Shown one piece after another: positions 35,706-46,819 of a DNA stretch of 64,000 nt (positions are counted from its first letter, which is position 1; each line of letters begins with the position of its first letter). The notes beneath the pieces are model-generated. The model was not told the DNA's origin and did not search any database. It saw only the letters and a list, made by a program, of their open reading frames with translations. The stretch comes from Rhizophagus irregularis (taxonomy: Eukaryota; Glomeromycota; Glomeromycetes; Glomerales; Glomeraceae). Location of the stretch: assembly GCF_026210795.1 (NCBI RefSeq), contig NC_089438.1, positions 3,741,501 to 3,805,500 on the forward strand, written 5' to 3'. Position numbers and translations under genes: made by a program.

Positions 35706-36881
35706 TGCTATCATGAAAATTTTTTCAGGGTAGTAATTCTAAAAATGATTAACAATCAGATAATAAGATTGTTGTTTTATTATAATGTTATCATAAAATT
35801 TTTTTTCTCAACAATTGGATGATAAAATTAAATAAATGTTATATCAAGTAATTTTTTATTTTGAAACAAAACAATAAACAACAACTAAATGGTAAAATTT
35901 CATTATCATTGTCTTATTATTATGATATTCAGTTATCATAATTTTCCAGAACTAAAAATGATCAACAATCGGATAGTAGAATTGTTTTATTACAATATAA
36001 TCATGAAAAATTTTTTTCCAGAGCCGTAATTCCAAAAATGATGATAGTAAATATTAAATAAATGCTTTATCAAGTAATAAACAATCTTTCTGTATTGTTA
36101 TTTAAAGTTAATCACATATTCTGATATATATATTTTTTTATTTTTAAACCAAAAAATAAACAACAATCAAGATAATTAACCTTAAAATGATTAACAAGTG
36201 AAATAACTAAGCCAAAAATGATTAACAAGCAAAATAAACCGAAAATGATCATCCTTTACCAAATGAGAAAAAAATTATGTTAATAGCTAGTTAAGAGTAA
36301 TTTCTCATTTTTTTTTATAGATATGTTAAATATAATCAAAAATTTTGCAAATAAAGTGAAAGTTATGGTTTGGCTAGAAAAGCCCGGCGAGCGAAGCGAG
36401 CCAAATGAAATTGCATCATCATAATAAATCACATGAATATTTAATACACAATCACATGATCTACCAGTAATTTTTCCACCAGTTAAAATTTAGAAATTCT
36501 CTTTAAATCTTAAAAACTATTTATCATAATAATTATGATACTGTATGGTAGTATAAACCAACTTAATTAAAAAAAAAGTCAGAATTATTACAGTTCTAAT
36601 TATACTATGACTATAGCTCCCTGCCATGTTTAATGTTAACTTGTTCATTAATAAAGTTTTTTACAAGAAAACTCACATTTCGTGGCTTAATGATGGGGAA
36701 AACCCGCATCATCCGGGTCACCCGGGTTGATCTGGGTCAAAACAACAGTACGACCCTAACCCGACGGGTCGGGTCATGCGGGTTACAAGTCATTAAAATG
36801 ATCAATCCCGATTCGATTCAAAATTCGAGTCGGGTCGATCACCCGGGTCTGATCCGACCCGTACAGAGCACTAGGAATATT

Positions 36882-38123
36882 AAATTATTTTAATTATTTT
36901 TCCGTTCTTATCATCCTTGATCTAAGGATCTGCAAGGTGGAGTGCACAACTTCTGTTTCACTAATCTATTTAATCATCACAACTTTCTTATTAATGGTCA
37001 CATGTGAGTTACTTCGCCACACACATCCATCTTCAAAGTTGAAAATTTCTCTTTATCAAAAACTTTAAGGTTGTATAACCATATTTACTCCATAAATGTT
37101 CATAGATATTTGAAGAATTCATCTAAAAATGATAAAAATGAAACGTTAATATTCGTTTCATTATAGAAATACCAATTAAAAAAAACTCCATATGAAATTA
37201 CCCAAAAGAAATAAATTAAAAATGAACTCAGAATTCTTCGTAATGTTATCATTTGCTTTCAATTTTGTAAATAACCAATAAGCACTTTGACGTAGGGTTT
37301 ATTTCACTGCCAAATTGGTATATTTCTTAGTGAAAACTTGCAAATTCCACGTGTCCAGAGTCTCATCCATCTAAAAAAAGAAAAATTGAAATCTGAAACA
37401 TTAGAAAATGTTTCAATTAAGAAAAAATTTTCTTATTATATTCCAATACGTCTAAGTACCCAAAGAACCAAGCCGTCTAAAAAAGTAAAAGATAAACTAT
37501 TAGAAATTGTTCGTTAAAATAAAAAAATTAAAGAAAAAAATAACTAACTTACTGAATTGTTGCGTCCTGAGAAGTGGCATTTTTCATGGATCAGTTATTT
37601 ATTAGGCATATGATGTAATCATGTAATGAAAGGAACCAATTATGGATCAACTCAATTTTCAAGTGGGAGGACAGACACTTCATTCAGATTAATAAATTTT
37701 TTCAAACTTTCAAACTTTTTTTTCGTCATTTTCTAATTTTTTATTGCCGTGCGTATGTGCGTAAAATATTTATAAAAATTTAATTTATTTTATAAAAATA
37801 CGTTTATACTACATATTTGATACTTCATAATATAATAATATAAAAAAATAAAAAACAGATTATACAAATTACAACCAAGAGCCTTGAAAAAAAAATAACT
37901 CATCAAGTAATATCCCTCGTACTAGATCTCAAACACTATCGTTAAAGAAATCTAAACTATAATTAAAATCATTCAAAAATGTAGTCCTTCCTCCCGAATG
38001 TGAATAATTCAAAGTAACCAAAATCGTCCAAAAAGGTACTAGTGAAGGATTCCATACGGAATAATTTAAGTAATAAAAAAATCAGACGTAATAATGTTGT
38101 TAATTTTATATAATGTGTGTACC
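36882..38123. other. Intergenic between kinase C and kinase D blocks
   Basis: No gene. To about 37105 it is the distal flank of block C. From about 37740 it is the 3' flank of kinase D, including the 37931-38070 segment inverted relative to block C. Confidence 0.5.
37931..38070. other. In-place inverted segment relative to kinase C flank
   Basis: The 140 bp between ctagatctc and taataaaa match the reverse complement of 30764-30903 (attccgtat-gaatccttcac, ggacgattttggt, agatttctttaacgatagtgttt). Sequences on both sides are collinear and in the same orientation. The segment ends are short inverted motifs (CTCAAA / TTTAAG). Confidence 0.85.
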
Positions 38124-40386
38124 CTAAATATCTAAGATAAAAAAAAAATATTATTATATTTTTTAAATTTTGTAATTTGTTAATAAAATTTTAACGTTTA
38201 AAAATAAATTCTTACTGTCAGGAAGTTCCAATTCATCTTGTTCTTCTGAATGAAGATTTGGATTGTTATGTGCTTCATCATCATCATCATCTATCAAATA
38301 TATAATGTATTAAAATTAAAAAATCAATGAAAAAAAAATACTATAAAGTAATTATTATAAGAATTGTTTACGTACCATGCATTGCTCCAATCTTATAATC
38401 ATTTTGAGTACCTAAAAAAAAATTAAATCAATATTTAATATTTTAATAAAATTATATTATAATTAACATAATTTTAGTTACTTTACTTGCCATTTTTTGA
38501 GCTTCTTTTAAATATATTGGATAACCTTTTACTGCTAACTAAATAATCATAAATATAAGTTATTCGTTTATTTCAAAATAAAATATATTATTTAATTACC
38601 TTTAAATAAGCTACTTATTTTTGAAGTACTATTTTTCTTACTACTTAATTTATCAAAATCATCAACTAAGAAAAGCAAAATAAGTTAATAAATAACGCTT
38701 CATTATATAATATTTAACTAAATGTAATTGTACTTACCATTATTAGGAATATGATAATCATATGATTTATTACTATGAAACGCTATAAAAAAATTAACAA
38801 TGTTATCATTAATTTTTATAAATTAAAATTATATAAGAATTTATTTAATTCATACCTTCTTGTTCTTCTATTATAATATTTAAATTAAAAAATAAATATT
38901 ATTAATTAAATATATTAATACACTCTTTAAGCAATTAATAAAAAGCAATAAATACCTTCTGTTGCATTTTTTGGTTCAGGAAGATTATCAAATTGATGAA
39001 GTTTACTTGTAAATAGTTTACTACTGCTAGTATGATTTTCTATTTCAGAATTATTATTTTCTTCTGGTTGAGTTAATGATTCATTTGATTTACTTCGGAA
39101 AAAAATGAGAGAAATTAATTTATTTTATCAAAGTGTTTTAATATCAGGTCTTTTTGATGGATCAGCATCCCAACATTGTTTCATCAAATTTTTATATTCT
39201 AAAGGAGTTCCTGGTACAATTTTTGGTCTTATACCATTAACAATATTCATTGCAAGATCATAATCATGTTCATAATTATTAAATGGTGGTTGTCCTGATG
39301 AAACTTCCCACATAAGCATTGCAATACTATAAATATCAGATTTAAAAGTCTGTTCTTTTCCAATAATAACCTCAGGTGCTATATAAGGAAGATTCCCATA
39401 TATACTTTTTAATGGTTTATCTGCAGGTCCGCAAAATCCAAGGTCACTAATATAGAATGCATTACCAAGATTATATAATATATTTCCAGAATGCAAATCT
39501 CTATGAATTGCATTTTCTTCATGAATTCTTCGAAGTGCAAGTGTTATATCAGTAATAATTTGAATTCTTTCTTTCCATGTAAGTTGATTATGATTTTGTT
39601 GTAAATATTTTCTTAAATCTAAATCCAAATTATTCATTACAAGCATATAATTTCCATTTGACGGATCTTGTGTTAATCCAAAACATTGGACAATTTCACT
39701 CCATTTATTGCTTATATTTAAATGTGATTTAGCCTATAAAATAAACCATTTTAAAATTTTCAAATTAATTTGTCAACTGTTTTAATATTTAGATTACAAA
39801 CCTCTTCAATCCAATTTTGATTTGCATTTTCAACATTTTCTAATCTTTTAAGTACTACACCATGAGCTCCATATCTTTTTAATTGCTGCCTTTCAGTATT
39901 CCATCCAATAAAATACCCATCAATCCAGATTGCCATATAAATTTCTGAAAATCCACCTTTTGTTAGATATTCAATATTTTGTAGATTATTATATGGAATC
40001 CATTCTGGTATTAGATGTGGGACAATTGTCTTCATTTGACATTCTTGTATTAAATTATCAATAATAACATTTCCAGATGTCCAATTTGAAAATTTTACTT
40101 TTAAATAATTTCGAACACAATATTCACAATATGTTATAGCTAAACATTCTTGGTTACAATTTTCACAAATTCTTTTTGTTCCTTCATTAAAAAGAAGTTT
40201 GTCATAATCATAAATTTTAGTTATTATTATTATTGCTTCAGATTTTTCATTTTCCGTAAGTGATTCATCATCAAGAAGTATTTGTTTTCTAAGTTCATAA
40301 AATGTATCACTATTAAGATTTTGATCTAATAATGCGTATGATCTATTAAGTGCATCATTAATTAATTTATTTTTACTATATGACAT
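38124..40386 (-). pseudogene. Kinase D: paralogue truncated by a micro-inversion
   Basis: Exon equivalents in transcription order: 40386-39802, 39733-38956, 38867-38856, 38782-38738, 38665-38600, 38538-38491, 38411-38376, 38290-38216, 38131-38124. Total length (1,653 nt) is still a multiple of three and every splice site is present. A 43-bp segment at 39092-39134, however, reads in the opposite orientation to C and E and introduces TGA TAA right after KRPDIKTL. Translation would stop at about residue 396, just past the kinase domain, losing the acidic tail. Catalytic residues (K in VVLKRL, HRDLHSGN, DLG, APE) remain, so a truncated active kinase is possible. I call it a pseudogene with reservation. 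Confidence 0.75.
39092..39134. other. 43-bp micro-inversion in kinase D exon 2
   Basis: The forward strand here (gaaattaatttattttatca followed by aagt) equals the coding strand of kinases C and E at this site. The segment is bounded by the inverted tetranucleotides ACTT and AAGT. Lengths match exactly, so no bases were gained or lost. Confidence 0.85.
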
Positions 40387-41596
40387 AATGAAATATTTTA
40401 TGAGGCTTTAAATTTTTTTATAAAAATATGATTATCAATTTTTTAAATAAAAAAAAAAGAAAAGGTTGAAACCGGCGTTTTTAACTCCGAAGTCATACAG
40501 ATTAATTAAAATAGCAATGTATAACCAAAATGAATGTTACATACTAAAGCAACATTGTACTCCTAAATTTGTGATATGCATGCAAATCAACGTTACGTAA
40601 AAAGAAAGACGTCATTATATAAATTACTAATTTGATAGGTTAAAATCTTTTTTTTTTTAATTTCTCTCTTTAATAAAAATTATCAAAAAGCTATAAGTAT
40701 TACTATCCTTCCAGAAAAAGTCCCGCGGCTACAATAAAAATCTTTCACTTGACAATAAAAATTTTTTTTGGGAATATTAAGTTATTTTTCCGTTCTTATC
40801 ATCCTTGATCTAAGGATCTGCAAGGTGAGGTGTACAACATCTGCTGCTACTGTTCCACTATCTATTTAATCACACTTTATTATTTATGGTTACCATAACC
40901 ATGTGACTATCATTTTTACTTCGCCACCCGCAGCAGGTTGAAAATTTTTCATCAAAAACTTTAAGGTCATATAATATCTTATGTAACATCTTCTTTACTC
41001 CATAAAAGTTGAATAAAAAACACTCTTGTTGAATTTTATCAAAAAAAAAAAAGCTTGGACTTCTTTATCATTTTTCCAAAATATTTCAACTTTTTGTTAA
41101 AACATCTTTGGTCATTTGGTCGATATTTCTCTATTTTCCAAAAATAAAAAAATTTACATAATCTATAAAAAAAAGAATAATAAAAGTTGATTTTAATAAG
41201 GAGAAACTCAAAAATTAATAAAATTTGTAACTCTTAAGTCTCTTCATATAACTTATTATCATTTTTTTTGACCATAAATTTTTTGGTGAAGAGTTTTTTT
41301 TTTATTGTTTGTAATCTCTTATTACTCTTGTAATAACTATTAATGTAAAATATGTTTGTCAACAGTATAACTTCATAAGAATTTGGTATCCAGAGTTCAA
41401 ACTAATCAGGTTTTACAATATCAAAAAAAAAAAAATTGAATGTCCATATGTAATAAAAGATTCTTTCTTTATTTTACTTAATATGATTGAAAAATTCAAT
41501 TTACGTTATTATTAAATATTGCGTATCCTTTTAAATACTAATAAAAATGTTTTAAATTTCTTAATTCAATTTTAATTAATAATTCAGCACAGGTGG
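40387..41596. other. Intergenic upstream of kinase D
   Basis: Contains the shared kinase upstream block (40387-40630) and the empty hAT target site near 40775. Block homology ends near 41010. The remainder shows nothing. Confidence 0.5.
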
Positions 41597-42971
41597 CTAT
41601 AATACCGATTCAGTTTTTAAATGAGCTTTCTTATCTATTAAATCAATTTCATATTTTTAAATAATAAAGTCATTAAACAAATTAATTTAATCATTACCAA
41701 CTTTCTTCCCGGACAAACTCTTAGTCCTCCACCAAACGAAATAAATGAATTTTTCTTAACCTTCAATCATCCATTTATCAGGATAAAATTTATTTGGTTC
41801 TTCCCAATATTCTTCATTATTATGAATACCGTCAATATTAATTCTAATAATTGTTTTACCATTGATAGCCTCCTATTTCATCATGTTTTCAAGACATCTT
41901 AATTTACGACTGAGAAAATGAGAGACACTTCTTTTACAATCGCTACACGATACGTTAAATTATGAAAATCATTTCGGTAACTGGACGTGTCTTGTCATCT
42001 TGAAGATTCTATCGATTTCGTTTAACATTTTCGTTTTAACATCTGGATAATTTGCAAGATAATAGATAATGAATGAAATAGTATTCGCAGTCTATTGAAG
42101 AAAAAAATAAAATTTAAAATAATATTCAAACCCAAAAATCTTGTCAAATATTTGACAAAAGTACAGTACTAAAAATATACTCACGGTATCATTTCCAGCA
42201 ATTATTCCATCGAAAATAATAACACGGATTTCAAGATCAGTCATAGGTCTTTATCATCAATTTTATTATAGTTTATACCACGTGATATATTTGCAGTAAT
42301 TATCGATATCAAAGGTCATTTGGTAAAGGTTTATCTAATGGAGTATTGACTACATACATCCTTTTGATAATTGTATCCAATCCTTGATTTATAAATTTGA
42401 TACTTTGAATAAAATCATCTTATTTATTCTTAAAATATGGAAAATAATGTCTTTAAAATGGAGAAACGAATTGAACATTAATAAATCCAAAAAATATTTA
42501 CAAATTGCACAAACAAATTTTACATTCTTATCAACTAGTGCAGATTGACGTTCAGTTTTTTTCGTTCTCACTAGTAAGTTCGTCAAAATATCCAGACATA
42601 AATAAGATCTTTCACCAATTCATGAAATCCTCTACTATTTTTATCAGAAAATTTCCTAAATATATAGATTTTTTGATGAGGCTAATAAAGTTTTTTGATA
42701 TATTCTATTCGATTTGGAGCTATAAAGCGTGTATCTAAATGGAACTCAAATAAATCATCATATTTTTTATGATTAGATTCGAAAAATTTTATGAGATTTT
42801 CACCATACAATATTTATAAAATTGAGGTAAATTTCCAGAATGTGAATGGAAAAAGACTAGGTAAAGGATTGATACGATTAAAATATTTATAATAATAATG
42901 TGTACATTAATTATCAATACGATACCTATCAATGAAAGGTAATCAAAATTTTCGAACAATTTTGAGATCAT
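41597..42971 (-). pseudogene. Cytochrome P450 pseudogene, full-length but broken
   Basis: On the minus strand a whole microsomal P450 can be followed across frames. From 42971: Met and a membrane anchor (SLIGIVLIINVHIIIINIL); the proline-rich hinge NRINPLPSLFPF; GNLPQFY; a FESNHKKYDDLFEFHL segment; the I-helix AGNDT oxygen-binding motif (about 42190); the K-helix KEVSR (E-x-x-R, about 41955); EEYWEEPNKFYPDKW; the heme loop FISFGGGLRVCPGR with its cysteine (about 41710); and a C-terminal tail to about 41597. Several stops and frameshifts separate these pieces, and at least one intron boundary is still visible near 42180. A functional copy would be a haem monooxygenase of the endoplasmic reticulum; this one is dead. 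Confidence 0.82.
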
Positions 42972-43757
42972 ATTATAATATAATTAAATGAATTTTCTTG
43001 CTCGATAATAAATAAAAAAAAAAATATTTAAAAAATTAATTTATTTTCTTGATATAACCAAAACTTGAGAGAGTGATATATTTATATCAAATTTTTTTAT
43101 CATATGGTAACCAAAAAAATTTTTTTTCCATTCTGGATAAATTTTTTCTTGGAATTTAACCGAATTTCCACTTAATTGGGTTTCAGATGATTAATTTAGC
43201 CAGATTGCTAACTTACAATAGACCAGTAATGAGATCGAAACAAAGAAAAGGACAAAACCCTATCTTATTAAATAACTAACATGCCGTTGGAAATATGTTA
43301 TAGTGAATAAAATTATATGTGGGTTGAGTATTGACGTAATAATGTAATTATGATATGTCGATAAAGAAATTTTTTCTTATGTATTGAAAGATGAATTTAA
43401 TAATAATAAGTAATAATAGTAACAGCAGTAGTAGTAGGTAGTAATAGTAAAAATTATTATTAAAAAAAAAAAATTAAAAGAATGCAAAAGGACAAAAGAT
43501 CGCCGATTATAGAAAATTCATTCGGATAATCAAACTCTTTAAAAGGAATAATAAATGACGGATTAGTAGTTTAACTATTTTTAAATTGATGTATTCATAT
43601 GTATTAATAGACGTGAAATATCAAATGCAAATAAATTGATGCACTTATGTTTGCGTTAAGAAAACAAAACATTCGAAGAATAAAAATTTAATTTAGCCGA
43701 AGATTTCAGGAAACATGATTCGACATTACTTGTCGATATTGCGATCCTTTTTTTTTT
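42972..43757. other. Intergenic, trinucleotide-rich
   Basis: No gene. Irregular ataata/agtagt trinucleotide tract at about 43395-43460. Confidence 0.5.
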
Positions 43758-44453
43758 AACTAACAAGCATATAATTTTGGATCGTGTGTTAAACCATAAG
43801 ATTGGATATCATTGGCTCATTGCATCTACTGCTTATATTATAAGTGTATTTACCTACAATAAATTATATTTTAATGTTATTGGCTAACTGAAACATTTTA
43901 AATTACAAACCTCTTCAAACCAACTTTGACTTGCACTTTCAACATTTTCTAACCTTATAAGTATTATTTTCTGATCTCCAAGTCTTTCTTTAGAATTCCA
44001 TTCAATAAATTTTCCTTAATCCAAACTACACTGCTGTATAAATTCTGAGCATCCACCTTTTGTTAAATATTTAATATTTTTGTAAATTATTAAATGGAAT
44101 TCACTCTACTATTTTTATAGTGATATTTTTTTATTTGACATTCTTGTATTAAATTATCAATATTATTAATTCTAGATGTCAAATTTGAAATTTTGCTTTT
44201 AAATAATTTCGAACACAATGTTCACAATATGTTGTCTTAGTCACAATTTTCACAAATTCTTTGTTATTATTAAACAATCTTTGCTTAATCTTAAGATTTA
44301 GTTATTATTTTAGATTTTTCATTTTCTGTAAGAAGATTCGTCGTCAAGAATCAATTGTTTTCTAAATTCATATTGTTTGTGTATTGTGAATTTTGTGATA
44401 TATTAAGACATATGATTATTAATTATAGTACAAATCTTTTTAACAGCAGACAT
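43758..44453 (-). pseudogene. Kinase F: decayed N-terminal fragment
   Basis: Matches exon 1 and the first part of exon 2 of kinases C-E on the minus strand. It starts with an ATG at 44453 (MSAVKKIC) and retains IHKQYEFRKQ, the remains of the Cys cluster, the glycine-loop region and the exon 1 splice donor near 43910. The exon 2 start is still visible at 43758-43850 (tgggttta-like, ggatc, acaagcatataattt). Multiple stops and indels occur, and everything downstream of the MLVMNK position is missing. Older than copies A-E. Confidence 0.75.
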
Positions 44454-46819
44454 AATGTAAGTGAAAATATATTATAAAACTTTAAAAGTTTATTTATAAA
44501 ATTTGAAAAAGAAAAAGAAATAGCTGAGCCGGTATCTTTAACATCGAAATCTACATAAAAATAAATTGGTGTAACTGACATTTTTAGATTGTCCCATGAT
44601 TCCTATGACCCTATGACATAAAATTAATTGTACGATACGCCTGTATAAAATATTGGACTTGTTTATAATAATTTTCCGTACTCTAACGGGGATCAACGGG
44701 CTACCACTACTAGTTCTATTTATCTAAATAATTATGTGAAAAACAAAGCACTGCCTAAAAAATTTAATATGAATATATACAGTAAATGATTAGTATTTGT
44801 TTATATTTGGTTACAGGTACGAGATTGTCACATACAATTCGTACCAACGTACCAACGTAATAATGATCCAAATAGTAACATTGCTATGGTGGCGTTGGTA
44901 TGAGTTGTATATATAGATGACAATCAACCACTTTTACCATTCACCCATATAATCTGTTTTGATTTTTAAATTTTTTATTATTTGTAATTATTTTATATTA
45001 TATAATCTAATAATTTATAAATATTTTCCCAAAATAGTGAGTTTTGACAATTTTTACTGAGGTAATAACTTAATGACGCAATATCATCTGATATACTTAC
45101 TGTATTACTATTTTAACGAATTATAAAATTATTAAAATAATATCTTCCGCAAATGATATTTAACTAACCTCATTCGGTACTTTCATGATTTAACTATATT
45201 ATTTCAAAATTAATTAAAATAACTCATATCGTATAAGCGTAATGATTGTTTCTGATCATGTGATATTAAGATCTCTCACCGTATTATCTAACGTAGATAC
45301 TTAAAGTTAAATATTTTACAGGAATATACTGTATTAAATATGTTAAAATGGATTTCATGATATAATAGTATAAATTATTTATAAAGTGTAATTTGACGAG
45401 CAGTCTTTAAAAGGTTATAATGTAAAAAAATAGAATTTTAAAGAAATCAGAAATTTTTTTACAAATAAGCCAAAAGAAATTATTAAATACATTGTAAATA
45501 ACGATGTTGTAAAAGGACGGTTATTTATACTGCGGATTTTAATAACTTACACGACGATGTTAAAAAAATTGAGCCTTTATTATTTAGAATCATTGATAAT
45601 ATATATTTAGTTTTTTTTAAAAAAATAATCAATTAATAAAAGAATTTTTACAGGATTAAAAAAAATCATTTCAGGAATATTTTGAACATTTCATTTAATT
45701 AAAGTGAATAAATCGCCTAAAGTCTTTTTTCCCTTTACTGAGATACTTTCAACAAATATATTAAACTAAATTTAAACTCGCGTTCTTTATGCCAATAATA
45801 ATGCCGTAATCAATTTACAAAGTTCTTTGCATATTTGAATTGTACAAACATTTACTGTATTCAAAATATAATGATTTAAATTCAAAACTTTTTATATGTA
45901 TAATACTTGATTTATTTAAGTGAAAAGATGGTTCCTACAAATAAATCATTTATTTATCAGTGAATGTTCGTTCTATGACCAAATTTTTTGCGTAGTTTCA
46001 CCTTGCCGAGTTTGTATTTGCAATGTAAAATTAACTATTTTTAAACTATTTAAAATTACATAGAAACTTTTTTATAAAACATTACCAGATTCAAAAGGAA
46101 TGTTCGTATTAAGCTTCTTTTTTAAATTTGATACTTGTAAGACCATAAAATTATATTCAGTAGATTTGAGAAATAATTAAATAGTCGAATTTAGAGATTC
46201 CAAATAAGTGATTTATCTGGAATTCCTTGATTATACAATAAATTAAACTTTATTAAGCTTTTTTTTTTACATCTAAATTATTTATTTATTTATTTCTTTT
46301 TTTTGTACTAAAATAAGTTCATTTAAATACACTTAAAATTAACACGCAATGTATTTTTTTTTATTTATTAACCCTTTAAAAAGAAAAAATAGGGTTTCAT
46401 GAATGTTTTATACGAGATAGCAAAATACCATTTTATTATAAATTAAATGTTGCTGTTGGACGTTTACGAGGCATTTCAATAATGTATAAGCATCATGTGA
46501 TTAGTCATCTGATTGGTCCCAGAACTATGGTTACCGTAATTTTTTATGGATATGTTTAGCTATTAAATGTTACCCACTTTAAATAAAACGTTGCTTGTAT
46601 GGACATGAAATGATTTAAAAATTTAATTCATAAAATATATTTGATTTATTTGACGAAAACGTATTTAATACTATGCACTGATATCTTATAATATATATGA
46701 TAAAAAAAAAATCAAATGTAACAATGTCGTTTAATTTATACAACATTTGTACCTAAACATCTATAATATTAAATTGTAACAATTTAAGTTAATAAAATTC
46801 AACATTTAAAAATAAATTC
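44454..46819. other. AT-rich intergenic stretch
   Basis: No gene. A traces of the kinase upstream block near 44530. A small inverted repeat (acaattcgtaccaacg near 44838 with its near complement by 44912) could be a short decayed MITE. From about 46690 the 3' flank of kinase E. Confidence 0.5.

Larger units (their letters stand above)
33785..36873. mobile_element. hAT-like element, 3,089 bp, with 8-bp target duplication
   Basis: Left end TAGTGCTCCTAACGGGTCGG; right end, reverse-complemented, TAGTGCTCTGTACGGGTCGG. It is flanked by perfect 8-bp repeats GGAATATT (33777-33784 and 36874-36881). Both sub-terminal regions are dense in gggtcgggt/acccgggt motifs, possible transposase-binding repeats. 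The homologous flanks of kinases D (near 40775) and E (near 50016) keep GGAATATTAA once, uninterrupted: empty sites. The interior has a possible BED-finger remnant (34205-34472), several copies of an aaaaatgatcaacaatcggat-type repeat (about 34815, 35745, 35957, 36190) and a giant palindrome, but no catalytic transposase, so it is non-autonomous. Confidence 0.88.
30560..37105 (-). repeat. Tandem duplication, kinase C block (interrupted)
   Basis: Matches 37740-41010 (kinase D block) in the same orientation and, more loosely, the kinase E block. The block is split by the hAT-like element at 33785-36873. The two sides resume collinearly (ccgttcttatcatccttgat at 36902 and 40793). Confidence 0.75.

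Noticed and set aside
36633-36893. Plus-strand 86-codon frame
   Set aside because: Lies over the right sub-terminal acccgggt repeats of the hAT-like element.
43395-43460. Trinucleotide-rich tract considered as a coding repeat
   Set aside because: Irregular ata/agt units without an open gene context; simple-sequence DNA.
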